The notes under the pieces: generated by a model
Databases searched by the model: none
Seen by the model: only the letters and a program-made list of their open reading frames with translations
What the model was told of the DNA's origin: nothing
DNA from: Exophiala sp. HKRS030
Lineage: Eukaryota > Ascomycota > Eurotiomycetes > Chaetothyriales > Herpotrichiellaceae
Direction: 5' to 3'
DNA: 64,000 bases
Assembly (NCBI GenBank): GCA_023897205.1
Contig: JAHWDD010000006.1
Location: 3,596,001 to 3,660,000, forward strand
Translations under genes and position numbers: made by a program
Part shown: in pieces, positions 1 through 11,900 of the stretch
How positions within the stretch are numbered: the stretch's first letter is position 1
How the letters are laid out: each line of letters opens with the position of its first letter

Positions 1-810
1 CAGATTGTAGCCTTTGCATCAGATCTTGGTGGCCGACTGGCAGAAGAGGCAGGCCCTTTACTTTTCTTCGAGTCAGCAAAAGTTCACGGGATATACTAGT
101 ACGACACGCACTCGGGTTCAAAAGTCTCATGTAAGGACGAAAGCTTGGGAATGCACAAACGAATTTTGCTTTCCATATAAACTCCTTCTGCGCGTCCTGA
201 GCGGCTTCAGCAGTGACTGTATCGTCATGAAACGGATTATAGCGAGAGATCGCAAGAAGATTTTCTCGGCTCAAGTGACCTCGCGCCACATGCGAGCGGT
301 AAAGGTGCTTATCTTCCTGTATTTTGGTCAGCATGTCCATCCCATAGTAAGTTCAAACATCTGCATCAGTGTTATGAGCTTTAGGCTCTGGAGTGGGTGC
401 ATTACATCTGTTCTGAACAAGGCTCTTATGGTACCACAACCTATTTCGCTGCATCCCGAATACTTTTCCGGATCGAACTTGTACAGCAGGTCTCCAAGTT
501 TCGCTGTGGGTTCATTGACGCTATGAGGCATAACGGAGCTGGTAATCGGTTGGGCCGCAGAATTGCCGTTCGGGAAATTCAGTGGCCGTTCAGAGCTCTT
601 GAGGTGATTCTTCGGTTCAGACTGCGAAGCTTGGGCACGTTTCTGCTCATTTCCGTCATGCTTCCTCTTTCTCCCGTTTTGAGCATACATGTACCGATCG
701 TAAGAGATCAGCATCATGCTCAAGCTCAATAAGAGGAGTGAGACGGCTATAACTGTGCATGGCACCTGCGCCTTGTTCGAGTCTAACAGAAGATTCACGA
801 CATATTCCAT
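1..810 (-). CDS. Partial hypothetical single-pass membrane protein, two exons
   Basis: The gene starts at an ATG at 810 and runs off the left edge, so its C-terminus is missing. Exon 1 is 406-810; a phase-0 intron (317-405, 89 nt) begins with GTAATG and ends in TACAG just after a perfect fungal branch point (TGCTGAC). From 316 the frame stays open to base 1. The N-terminus has one hydrophobic helix at about residues 18-36, preceded by a short luminal-looking segment and followed by a basic stretch (NGRKRK), which suggests a type III or signal-anchor protein with a soluble C-terminal domain. I recognise no family; the downstream part is rich in charged residues and does not show P450 or transferase motifs. 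The frame continuity across the intron is the main evidence that it is real. Confidence 0.6.
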
Positions 811-2369
811 TTGATAATGCGACGCGGCGAAAAAGAAGGCCTTCTTCAGTGTCTCTTTTTGGAATGCTCTAGGGAAATTGAGTCAAAGTTCTGTATTAGC
901 AGGTCCAGCCTAGCGCACAACGTTTTCGCCCGCGAAGGCGGCGACATCCTGCCTGCGGAGAAAGGGTCAAGGAGGTGATCTTGCTCTTCGTACCTCTTGA
1001 TTGCATATGTGCAAGTACCACTAGGTTTGCTCGGGCTTGCATATTCTGCACTACAAAGTGATGAGGTATGCATGGAGCCGTGTGTCCTGACCGTTGAGCT
1101 AATGACAAAGGGTGCAGCTTAAATCCAAGAAAGTCTTGCTTGACGGACTCCAAAATGTGTGGTGTATACTCGTGAAAACCTTTTGCTCAACTCCAGAAAT
1201 GTTGCACCACAGGCGTTGATGGTCTTCTGGGGCCATTAATTCCAAGCGTTCCGCGAAGTTTAGCAAAATCAATTGGGTGTGGACAGGGCTTTTTTGGTCG
1301 CTTACCTTCCTGGTTCCAGCTTCTCTAAAAGCAGTCCACCACGTTATCTGATAAGTGAAAGCATTAACAACCCCATTCTTGAATATCACTCTATCTGGAC
1401 TTGGAGGGAGGAATACCGTCAGTGTTTCCTGGTGACTCAAGTGACCGAGGCTTTGGCACGGTGTGAATTCGCAAAGGGGAGTTCGCGTTTGGCGGAGCAG
1501 TGATGTCTAAGACGCCTCGTGAGCAGATTTCCGACTCAAGTGAGTGTGTTAAGAGCATACTTGTAGGGATACACGACGAGGCTCTGACCCACGGCTAGCG
1601 AGATCGTAGATATTCGTCTGAAGTCAGCACGTCTATACTGGTTGAGATAATAGTATTGATTCCGGGTCGGGCAGGCCAACAGGTCTAAGACACAGTTCCC
1701 GAAGAGTCTGCCGTTGTAAAGTCGGGTATATGTCAAACAGTGAGTGACGCAAACTGATAGTGCCGACAACAAGATATACGGAAGCAGAAAAGAGACAATC
1801 ATTGAGGTAGCAGAGTTGTGGGATGGAAAGTTGCGTTGTCCAGAATGTAAATGCGGTCGCCAAGCGTTGACCAGATATGGTCACCATGAAAAAAGTAGGT
1901 AATGTGTGTCGAAGATACCCAGGTAGGTACACAGATACGAGCATGTGGTAACCATATTTGGTCACAAGCATTTTGGCGACCGAAAATGGTCAGCCTCAGA
2001 GATTCAGCCTTGCGCGCACAGCATTACAAGGTGCAGGATAGTCGTTGGGCTCTTGCACCTCGGCGGAAGTATATGATTGTTTACAGAGACATTGTTGGCT
2101 CTGCAGTCAACAAAACGCCGCTGTGTCTGTGGGTTTTGGGCGGCCACAAAATTGAGATGCTCGACCTCTGGTGTGGTGACTTCCATCCACCGACTGATGT
2201 GGGTGACCAGAATGCGTCGTGCTTGGGGCACAGTGGGTCACGAAGTACTTACCACCACTTCGGGGATCCCGTCGTTGTCTTCGACTTCTATACAGCAGCC
2301 TTCATTCGATAACTCTGGACAAAACAGGGCAAAGGATTGACCAAGATCTACCTCGCCTCGGTCTCAATC
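811..2369. other. Intergenic stretch with unresolved minus-strand ORFs
   Basis: No gene can be supported here. Two overlapping minus-strand open frames (896-1153 and 1099-1440) contain a good donor (GTAAGC near 1303) but neither starts with a usable ATG and no joined frame resembles a known family. They may be decayed coding sequence. The stretch also serves as the 5' region for both flanking genes. Confidence 0.4.
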
Positions 2370-3063
2370 ATGGCTGAACCTAGAATCAGCGCTGATGTCG
2401 CTTTGCAGGCCCCTTCCCAGGACGAGGTTGGAACTAATCCACGATGCCTTCGTGTGGCGGTGGTCACAACATATGGGTCCGGGCACCGATTTCTGTACAC
2501 CATCTCATCGAATGATAATGGTGCTGTCGTCATGACGGCATTGAGAGAAATCGTCGGCGCGTCTCAACATCAAGTCTGGTTGCTCAGGCTCTTGGGCAAA
2601 AAGCCAGCCATCTTCCAGGCTCTGGTCGTACTTGTAAGCTGCATGTTGTCAAAGAGGATATGCTGGCTAACCTCTTTGCCTCCAGGCAAATCATGCCGAT
2701 GCCCAGGCACAAGGAGCCTCGTGCTTCGTCGACACCGAGACCTTGGAGTACCTACCGCAGCACACAGCCGCATTCAATAACCCTGATAAGTTCAGAAATT
2801 GGGTCAACTTCATCCAAGACAACCGCATCTACTACGAGGTGGAAAATGAGGGTGTCGGGGCACAGATGACTCTTGTGCGTGGATGGAAACAAGACCCGTC
2901 TTCAACGGCCGTGCTTGCAACAATTTTGGCGCTTTTCTCTATCGCAGTTGGGGTTGGGGCTGGTGTTGTCTGGCATAATGCAGCTGTGGGTGTTGGCGTT
3001 AGTGCAACAGCTGTGGGACTACTGGCTTTTGCAGCTTTTGTCGTGGCGAAGCTGCCCAGATAA
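2370..3063 (+). CDS. Small hypothetical protein with two C-terminal membrane helices
   Basis: Two exons, 2370-2633 and 2686-3063, flank a 52-nt phase-0 intron (GTAAGC...TGCTGGCTAAC...CAG), giving 213 residues. The N-terminal ~150 residues are soluble and contain no motif I recognise. The C-terminus has two Gly/Val/Ala-rich hydrophobic helices (about residues 162-184 and 187-209) separated by only a few residues, so it would form a tight hairpin in the membrane, ending in a short basic tail (KLPR). The start is the first ATG in frame; the frame is also open upstream to a TTG at 2337. The clean intron and the preserved frame across it support a real gene. The function is unknown. Confidence 0.65.
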
Positions 3064-5852
3064 GCATTAGTTGACCAAAGGAAGTTTCCATTGGAGGCCT
3101 TCCTCAAAGCAATAGCTCTTGCGATGAGCAGAGGAAACCAAACTGACCGGGGATATCAAAAAGCTCAACTCTACCGCCTGAGGACTACAAATCTGAACCG
3201 CCTGCAATGATACGGATGCAAGCAAGAAGGTGCCGATTGGACTCTGTTGTTGATGCTTGGTGATGGAAGAATGTGAAGTCCTCAGAGATGCATGCAACCG
3301 GAGTGTCTTTTCGTGATATTCTTCGTACAGCCTTTCGAGAGAAAAAAAGATGGTGTTGTTTCTGCAGCAAAGGACATATGCTAGGTAGAAAATTTCGGTA
3401 GTGCCACAAGAGTTGTTGGTTCGAGGAAGGTTGTTCCTGTTTTAAAGGTGTCCCTCCTGTAGAATGTGTGAACGCAAGGCGTCTAAGAGGTTTGCTCAGA
3501 CTGCAGAGCAAAGCGCAGACGAGCGTGGGAGCCTTGATGTTAGTTGCCTTTTTCCATCACTGCCTACTCGGCTAATCATGGAAGGACATCTTCGAGGCCA
3601 TGTGTCACGGGAACCTCGGTCCGGAGCACAGGGGATCTGTCGGACGAATACTGCGAGAAGGGTCAAGCAAGGTATCATGGCAACTTGCATTTCCAAAGGA
3701 ATCCGCCTTTCCCTTTGGTAGACGTTCTTTATACGGAGTAGACAGCGGTCAAACTCAAACTGAACTGCAAAATTGAAGGAAGGGCACCCACCTGCTTGTA
3801 CGAGATATGAAGTACTCTCGCAATTGTGCCAGAGTCACTGTCTTGCTGTAAGGTGTAAATCAGGATGTTATATGTTGTATGTGATTTGATTCCAGGTTGG
3901 CATCTTGTTACATGTGTCATCGGGCACTCGGACTGTCGTGGCGTTTCACAAATTCTTTGACTTCAGCCACGGTTCCATGTTGGATATTTTGAAGTTGTGG
4001 CGAGCAAGTGAGTCACTAGCCACTATCGGACTAGGGAAGGGCCGACGGGCGACGGCAGGCACGCGTTTAGTCGCGTGTTCGTGCAGCGTTGAATGAGGTT
4101 GGATCGAGGTTGCCGGGGTTTAATGTTCATGGACAAAGACAATTTCCGCAGGTCGTTCCTTCCTATCTGGTGCTCGTCTCAGAGTGTGAGCATTTCGCCG
4201 CACCTGCTACTTGATTTCTATGGAAGGAGCACAAGGAGCCATCCGTGAGGCATGAGTCAAGAGTCAAAGATCAACGACACTGCAATCTTACCGCTACCCA
4301 CAATCGCTTTACATTCCGTCATCATTATTAATTTACCTAGTAGGTGCCTACTCCGTAGTGCCCCCAGTTACTCAACTGCCTGGTACAATTTCAGATTCAA
4401 ACCCAGATCATCTCCGACAACGACAAGTGGGATTTTGTGCATCACTTGAGATTCAAGAAGTCGAAAGGCATCAGTTCAAGCACCCTGATATAAGCTCCTC
4501 CGACAATACTACTCTAAGGGGATACATAGAATATCACAAGTCCGTAATGGAAGCGGAAACCCGTTACGGAGGCTGCAGGTTTAGCAGCTCCGCCCCCATT
4601 GATCCACGGGTTTGTAGGGTTACGGGAGTACCTGGGCTGTCGAGCGTGCCTGAGAGTGGGCGTACCAGAGGCGTACCAGAGGCGTACCAGAGGCGTACCA
4701 GAGGCGTACCAGAGGCGGACCAGAGGCGTACCAGAGGCGGACCAGACTACCAATCTACGCCCGGCACAATCACTCACAATGCAGCAGGATCTTGAGTGGC
4801 GCCAAGTCGTGCAAGCGAGTCATCAATGGCGCCAATCAGAGTCAACCAAGCAGGGAACTCGTGGTGGGAAACCCAATGCCCATGCATGCACGCCCTGGTT
4901 CCTGCTTCTTCCTGCGCTTCCATCACCGAGCAGCCAAAGTCTAAACATCACATCGATACCCACCATGTCCACCATGCCCACCACCTGGCACCTAGCACCT
5001 GCCCACCTAATACCCGATTACCCAGGCACTGCCAGGTACAAAGTCCTTGGGTCCCGGCCTCGGAGTACCGCCTAAAGAGTCAAGATTCCAGTGGGATTCC
5101 AAGTGTTAGGAATCACCATAGGTATATGCGCGGCCTTTAGTTAAACCACGAGTAACCACGGTAGTCCTGTCCATACCCTGTCACTCCCCTAAGACTTCCA
5201 TCACTTCCACCTCCAAGCTCTGCTTTCTTTCCTCTTGCTTTTCCGCCAATCCCGGCTTCCATCCTGATTTCCTGCCACCCACTTTTGGTACTTGTAGCCT
5301 CAAAAGGACCCTCCATGGCCAAGGTTTCGACCACTCCGACTTCTTGAATTTACCTCGACGCCCCATCCGACGTGCTATCCACGGCCACCACATCCACCAT
5401 CCACCATCCACCGCCAACTACCAAGTCTCCCTGCCAACTTTGTTTCTTGCTGTCTGCACTTCGTCCTGCAATCCTGACCTGCTCGGCCAATCCAACCTCG
5501 ACCAGCAACCGTTGTTACAATAGTCCCTTGAGCCCAGCGATCCTCTGCCACTCTTCTTGCGCAACCAAAGACAATCCTCCAAAAATATCCTCGACGAACA
5601 GCGTGCCTGTCCTGTGCTATCCCTACAACACTACTACTACCACCACTACCACCACCACCAGCTAAAGGCCTGATCTTCCCTGCTCCTATTGCCCAAAAAT
5701 CCTCATCGGTCGCATAGCTCCATCGAGCCTTCCTCAAACTTCTGCCGCATGGTGTTGCACAAACTGCGCTGCTCCTCTCTTCAACCAGACAAACCTCCTC
5801 AGACCTCACTGTCGTTGCACAACACCTTACAACTTTCTGCATAGCTCTCAAG
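3064..5852. other. Long intergenic region upstream of the Chs7-family gene
   Basis: No coding sequence is supported over about 2.8 kb. It contains two copies of the window-wide 9-mer (TACGGAGTA at 3732, TACTCCGTA at 4349), an 11-bp minisatellite (4660-4747), and a pyrimidine/CCA-rich 5' leader of the next gene from about 5160, including CCACCA-type repeats near 5385-5415 and 5630-5660. Confidence 0.6.
4660..4747. repeat. 11-bp minisatellite, eight copies
   Basis: Eight head-to-tail copies of GCGTACCAGAG, the sixth and eighth having GCGGACC in place of GCGTACC and the last ending in C. Since 11 is not a multiple of three, the array reads through all three frames in turn and generates spurious repeat peptides on both strands (PEAYQRRTRG-like). 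It lies outside any supported gene. Confidence 0.9.
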
Positions 5853-6833
5853 ATGGGCTCTACCCAGTTTGGGAGATTTCAGGTGAGCAGAGAATGATTA
5901 GTTGCCACTGCAATCCAAACTAATTTGTGGTCAACAGGACTTCTGTCGCGACTCGACACTTCCAATATGTAACGTAAGTTGCATCAACTCCAGATACGGG
6001 ATATCCTCTCCTCTGACTGCTCTTAGATCCTCACAGCAGACAATCAACCACCCAATGCAGCTTATGGAGGTTGTGCTTTGGTAGGAATCAGCTTGAGTCG
6101 AGGGAGACACCTAGCCAACCTGGGATCCATACTGTTCGCATTTCTCGCCATCCTCGTTACCCTTTTTCTACTATGGCGGGCCAACCGAAAGGCTGCCGCC
6201 GTCGGTCGAAGGGAGATGCAGCTGTTTCTGCTCGGCTTTCTCGTCATTGAAATATGCGAAATCTTTACACAAGGAGGATTTCCCTTGGACAATGACGTGC
6301 GGAAAGGCTTCACTGCTGTCCATCTCGCCGCCATCACCGCAACGTCGTGGCTGCTGTTGATGAATGCTGCTGTTGGCTACCAATTACTCGACGATGGGAC
6401 ACCAGTCTCTATTGCCTTGATCGCCGGAAGCGCCCTAGCCTTCTTCATCGGGACCGGATACATTGCTCTCGATACCGCCTTTAGCTGGACTGGCTTCTGG
6501 GATAGTTCTTTGGAACCTCCGCATCGGAACATTGCACTCTATGTGCTTTATCAACTAGTCCCCTTGGTCTTCTTTTTCTTGTTCTTCGTACTCGAGGCAG
6601 TTCTGGTCCTCCGAATCCTCGGGGAAAGGAAACCCATGATCTATCTTGTTGCCGCCGCGTTACTTTTCGCCATTGGACAAATATTCCAATACGTCATTTC
6701 CGTCCACATTTGCAATCCTACTGATGGCAAGATCAATGGTGCCATGTTCGAAACTCTCTTTACCCTCCTCAGCGTCATCGCCATCTTCGTCTTCTGGTCT
6801 TCCATTACAGAAGACGATTGGCCTGTACAATAG
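5853..6833 (+). CDS. Chs7-family (chitin synthase export chaperone) multi-pass ER membrane protein
   Basis: Three exons (5853-5882, 5938-5973, 6027-6833) with two short phase-0 introns (GTGAGC...ACAG, 55 nt; GTAAGT...TTAG with CTGAC, 53 nt) give 290 residues. The N-terminus has the family signature of a Phe-Gly near the start followed by a Cys-flanked TLPIC segment, then about seven hydrophobic helices; the C-terminus carries FWSSITEDDW, equivalent to the conserved region before the Chs7 tail. Chs7 proteins help chitin synthase III leave the ER. The sequence fits the second, shorter paralogue seen in many filamentous fungi better than canonical Chs7, so a role in chitin synthase traffic is inferred from the family only. 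The first two exons are too small to be found without splicing. A long C/T-rich leader precedes it. Confidence 0.85.
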
Positions 6834-7392
6834 GCCGCCGCTGGTTGAGCCAGGTTGACGGCGAGAGGCTCGCCGAATAAGACTACTCAACTGCGCCAGG
6901 CTTGGCTTGCTACAATGGATGCATGAACATTTTTAAAAAATAATTACATGGGTCAGAACACGATATTGAGTGGGAGCAAAGCATGTGTTCAATATGTTCC
7001 ACAATGACTTTGGAACCTGGAAAACCGGACATGGCGCAAAATTGACGAAGATTAATGCAGCGTGTGGCGTTTTTACATGTGTATTCATGTCTCCGATTTA
7101 TACCGGAAGGAATCAGCTTTGAAGTGGAGTTCCGAGAGGGGTCAAGGTGACACAAATGACAAGAGGTAATGATACCGTCGTGGGCAAATGTTCATTCTTA
7201 CTGCCGCTGGTTGTCATCTGGCATCACAACCCTATGTTGAGGCAGATTGATAGACTAGATATGCAAAGTAAGGAATTTAATGGGAGGTATCTGTCAAGAA
7301 ATTACATGTTTTGCCTGGTGGGCCTGCTATATGTTTCGTGACCAAGTGATTGTACTCGCTTCTATTTCTATCATCACGTGTGTTTACCGTGG
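6834..7392. other. Intergenic, convergent 3' ends
   Basis: Lies between the Chs7-family gene and the minus-strand gene ending at 7393. It is AT-richer than its flanks. I see no gene or structured element in it. Confidence 0.5.
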
Positions 7393-7878
7393 TCAAAGGA
7401 CGATTTTGATATTGACGCACGGCAAGGTCCATTCTGAGCGACCCAGAAGATTGCGTAACCATTGCGTTCCGACCCCAGCATCACCCGCCACCGTTGTCAA
7501 CGGAGAACCATTGGCTGCTGCCACACTTGAGCCCGACGACACCACCCTCTGGCGGATGTCCTCAACAATCCCAGATGCCGATTCCTTGACCACACCGGCA
7601 AAGGCCAGAATGGTACTGTTTGCAATCTCAGACATGAAGGCACTCAAATCACCCTCCTCGCCTGAGCCCGCCGCTCCAGCGCCACCATGAGAGGCATTCG
7701 CGGTAGCGGCCGAATTGTAGAGCCGTGGTACCAGCCAAGCCATGGGCGAGTGCTGTCCTTGTTCCGAACCGAGATCAAAGTCGACAAAGCACCGATTTGA
7801 CCAGTGACATGACGATGCAAACAGGATGATGAGTAGCAGTGAACAATACACACAAGGGCGATTGAGCATATACGTCAT
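7393..7878 (-). CDS. Hypothetical small protein with N-terminal signal anchor
   Basis: A single open frame from an ATG at 7878 encodes 161 residues. The N-terminus (about residues 9-24) is a strong hydrophobic segment followed by a Cys-containing stretch (CHWSNRC), consistent with a signal peptide or signal anchor. The middle is Gly/Ala-rich (residues ~60-72) and is followed by an amphipathic helical region and several NxS/T sites (for example NAS and NST). No family is recognised. A weak GTGTAT donor lies after codon 9, so a spliced form that drops the hydrophobic part cannot be excluded. Base composition and the preserved frame suggest coding, but there is no homology support. Confidence 0.5.
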   Translation of the reverse strand: MTYMLNRPCVYCSLLLIILFASSCHWSNRCFVDFDLGSEQGQHSPMAWLVPRLYNSAATANASHGGAGAAGSGEEGDLSAFMSEIANSTILAFAGVVKESASGIVEDIRQRVVSSGSSVAAANGSPLTTVAGDAGVGTQWLRNLLGRSEWTLPCVNIKIVL

Positions 7879-8942
7879 GCTGAGGAGGAGGATTAGATGG
7901 ATTGGTGAGAGCGAGAGGGGAGTGGGAGCAGGAGGAGAGGAAGGTAGCTGAACAAGGAAGAAATGTCAGTAAGAGAAAATGAGTCGAGTACACGGCGACA
8001 GGGAGGACGGACCTGCGTAGGCAATACATCATTGCCAGGAGTGTAGACAAATGGAGAGAGTGAGGTCAAGATGGTGGATGATGGGTGGAAGGGGTGTCAA
8101 GAGCCTGAGAAATAGGATTCGACAATGTATCGCCAATCAGCTCGTGTGTCGGTCTCTTTAGATCATGGCTGTGTATAGTATTGAGGAAAAACCTTCTTGG
8201 ATGAGATGGAAGTCGGATTGACTGTACATATACTATGACTTAGCAAATCCAAGGGCGACGAAGCGGTTCCCCGGTTTGCACATTTCGCACTTATGCGGGA
8301 AGCCTCGCTTCCTGTTGTTGTTCGGTTCCCAGAACTCCTCCGTACTTCGACAAGGCTCAACTATACTGCGGAGCATATCTCGAAGTTGAAGCATGCCCTC
8401 GGCTGACCTGCCTGGATTTGAGAAGGAGAGTTGGAGAACTACTCCGTAGATGCCTCCGTCTCAAAAAGGACTCTGGGCGCAGCATACGGAGTAGTACGGA
8501 TTGCTACTACTGCTGCGTGCTGCACGGTGCTGCTGCTGCTACTGCTATTGCTGCTGCTAGCCGCTATTTGCTTGCCGGCGCTTCTCCGTAAACGTCAATA
8601 CTTTTTATTGCCCATGTTCTTCTGCTAGTACCACCCAGGTTGGATGTCGCTTTCGATTTCGATTCCACCATCTCCCTCACCACTCTTGAACCCTCCCTCT
8701 TGCGCACTTGTTATCGACAATCCTTAATTCCCTGGTTTGTCATTGTGCAGTCCTGTTGAGAGCCTGCACGTCTTCTTGTGCTGCCATTCATTCTTCCCTG
8801 CCGGTAATTTTTCCTCTCCTCCAAGTGTAACATCTTGGACCACGAGGGTTAATATCACCTCTCTTCGATTGTCCCGAACTTGCGCTTCATCTTCAGCCTC
8901 ATCAATTCTTGCTTTTGCTCGTCTATAGTCAGGACTGGAAAA
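7879..8942. other. Divergent promoter region with inverted TACGGAGTAG pair
   Basis: This 1.06-kb gap separates the minus gene at 7393-7878 from the Edc4-like gene. It contains CTACTCCGTA at 8439-8448 and its exact reverse complement at 8485-8494, and a CTG/CTA-rich microsatellite at about 8530-8560. A C/T-rich leader precedes the ATG at 8943. I see no gene. Confidence 0.55.
8439..8494. repeat. 10-bp inverted repeat CTACTCCGTA / TACGGAGTAG
   Basis: The two arms (8439-8448 and 8485-8494) are perfect reverse complements separated by 36 bases. They lie about 450 bp upstream of the Edc4-like start codon. The same word recurs elsewhere in intergenic DNA of this window. Confidence 0.7.
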
Positions 8943-11900
8943 ATGTCCTCTAACGATTTGCAAGCTCTTTTTGCCAACCTGAAGCCGAAGCCACGAGATT
9001 CTCCAACCCCGTCTTCCAACCTCAACCGATCTACTTCTTACACCAGTCAGCCCCAGTATCAAGCATCTGGCGCTCTTCCAACAAGTCCGCCGCCATTGGC
9101 ATCACCAGCCAGTACCCCTGCCTACAACCCTCTTCCTTCCATGGCCAACCCCGCCTCTGCAAAGAATGCGCAGTCTCTCCTCAGCCTGTTGAATTTTGGT
9201 ACTGCTGCACCCACCACACAATCCCCTGCTGTGACTTCTGCTGGTCCTACCACTTCTCAGTGGGGTGCTCAAGAGCGTGGAAATGATCAAACATGGCAGA
9301 ATTCCAACCGAACCACCTCCGTCAATGCTTCTGATCTTCTTTCCAAGTTCATGAGTCCTTCTCCTGCTTTGACACCTGCTGCTACTCAGCCACCGGCGCA
9401 CGCCCCTCCAGCCTGGAAGATCAAGGTGGTGGTGGTCCAAATTCAGGGCCAAGCTCTATGCGAGATCCTTCTCAAGATGCTCTTCTGAAGCTCTTGAATA
9501 GAGCTACTTCGAGCCACTCTGCAGGAGCTCTCTCTGGAAGGCAGGGTTCTGTCGAAAGAGCACGTCCGACGACCAGTGAGAGTAGAAACGACAGTCGACC
9601 ACTTGGATCAAGCGCAGGGAATTCAGACTTGCCTTTCCGCCCACTTGGTTATCAAGATCCTGCCGCTGCTACTCCTGAACAACCCAAGACTGAAAATCAG
9701 GCACCACAGCCGACTAAGCCACTCTTCACTTACACCAATCCATTTGAAGCTTTGCAGGCTTCGCGGTCCCAGACTCCCAATGTCAAGCCGAGAACTCCAA
9801 TTCCTGTCGCCGTTGACCCAGATGTTGCCCAACCTAGCGTTGAAGGTGGCGCTGAGCCCGCCTGGGAAGGTTCTCCCGCTGTCGCCACGCCTGAACACAT
9901 TGCAAAGCGAAAAATCCTCACCCCACGCCTGTCTTCTGTTAATAGACAAAATACAGCATCAAGGGAGGCCTCTTTATCTGCACCGGGCCTAGATGAACAC
10001 GCTGAAATATCACCAAAACCGGAGAGCGACGATCCAGGCTTGATCAAGCAGGAATCCCCATCCAAAGTTGAGCACATTAGGAACGAGGTCAAAGCAGAGA
10101 GTAATGGCGAGACTCTGTCGGGCCAAGTCTCAGAACAAGTCATCGAACCACAGGCTGGCGATGAGTGGGAGGACGCCGACGATGCCGATGAGTCGCCCAG
10201 CAGTGGAGACCCAGAAACCCGGGTGGTCCCTGTCTACAACTTCCCAATCAAGCCTTTTGTATCTATCACATTACAATTCGAACCGTCTAAAGTCGGTGTT
10301 CGTGACGATGGCGTCATGGAAATCTCGAGACTCAAGAAAGAGTTTGATCAGTTGGATCGATCCCTTGCCGCAGCGACTCCAAAGTACATTGCTTATGCAT
10401 TAGTCAAAAATGGCGGCATGCGAATCATCCGTCAAGATGATGGAAGTGACCGTCAAGTTTTCAAAAATTCCCACGATCGCATTTTCAACGTCGCTCTCTG
10501 CTCGACGGCTGCTTTTGATCCTCCGTCAGATCCCCACGCTATGGATCATGGCATTTTGGGAACAGGAGTTAGCGGTGCGGTGTACTACGCGACTATCAAT
10601 AAAGATGGTAACGATCTGTTCGAAGAGAACAAACTCGACTCGCAAAGTCTAATCTTTCCCCCTTATCCACCCGCGGATGAGAACACGGCCGGAGGTGTGC
10701 TCAAGACCCGAGCTAAGAGAAGTTCACGCCACCCAGAATTCTTCGCCATCGGTCGAGGCAAGGCTATACACCTTATTTGGCCAGCTACTGCACTTTCTTC
10801 AAGATATGGGATTACCGACGATAACCGCCGCGTGGATGTAGACGCCTTTTTCCAGGAGCGATCATTGCAAATTTCTACTGGCAAGGCTGGCAAGGATTTC
10901 ACGTTCAGCGAAGATGATACTCTCATTGTATCACTCGACAAAACAGGAAGACTTCGATTTTGGGATATTCGAAAGCTGATAGAGGAAGCCAACGCTGGCG
11001 GCCGGGCCGCACTGACCGTCGACATGCCACTACTGTCACTATCAACCGCATCTCCATCCGAAAAATCTTGGCCAACCTCAGTTCATTTTGTCGACAAGGT
11101 CCGCCCCTACACTCGCGGAGGTCCACTGCGGTACGTTCTTGTTGGTCTTCGACAGAACCACACTCTTCAGCTTTGGGATATCGCTCTAGGCAAAGCCGTT
11201 CAAGAAGTCAACTTTCCCCACGAGAATGAGACAGACGGTATTTGCAGTGTTGCTTACCATGCTAACAGTGGCATCATTGTTGTTGGACATCCAACGAGGA
11301 ATTCAATCTTCTTTATCCATCTCTCGGCTCCTCGCTATTCTCTCAGCGGATCGCTAACCCAGGCTGCGTTTGTCAACCGCATTGCCTCGAAAGATCCAGA
11401 ATTGCCACAACCAGAATCGACTGCGTGTATGAGTGGTATCCGTGAGCTTTCTTTTGCGAACCGAGGACATCTGCGAAGTGTCGAACTCTTGCCTATTCAT
11501 CGGTCTGCAGAAGCACAGAGGACTGTCGATGAAAGCACACCTCTATTTGAGCTCTATGTTGTTCATTCAAAAGGTGTCACATGTCTCAACATCACCAAAG
11601 AAGATCTTGGTTGGTCTGTTGATAGTAAGGTCGTTCATGGAATCGACGCCCACAAGGAAGGCCTTATAAGTCTGAAGGAGCTCCGCCTAGGTAGTGTCAT
11701 TGAGGAATCTTCACGGCCTAAGAGTCCGGCCTCAGATGTCCATCCGCAAGTCCCGTCCAAAGCCTCAAAGAAGAAGTCCAAGAAGGCTGCAGCCACAGCC
11801 CCGGCGATGCATCTAATGCGGAAACTATCGAGACATCCAAGGATGCCCATGCTCAGCCGATAACTAACGGGGCTCATCCTTCGTCAACTTCAGTCCCTGC

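Noticed and set aside
14..526. 170-codon plus-strand frame at the left edge
   Set aside because: Starts at TTG and lies antisense to the two-exon minus-strand gene, which has a proper branch point and intron.
3185..3511. 108-codon minus-strand frame
   Set aside because: No start context, no intron and no recognisable sequence; composition is not distinct from the surrounding intergenic DNA.
4514..5075. Repeat-containing open frames on both strands (PEAYQRRTRG-like)
   Set aside because: Produced by the 11-bp minisatellite, which reads through all frames; no start or intron support.
8431..8628. Frame with a poly-Leu stretch
   Set aside because: Generated by a CTG/CTA microsatellite in the edc4 promoter.
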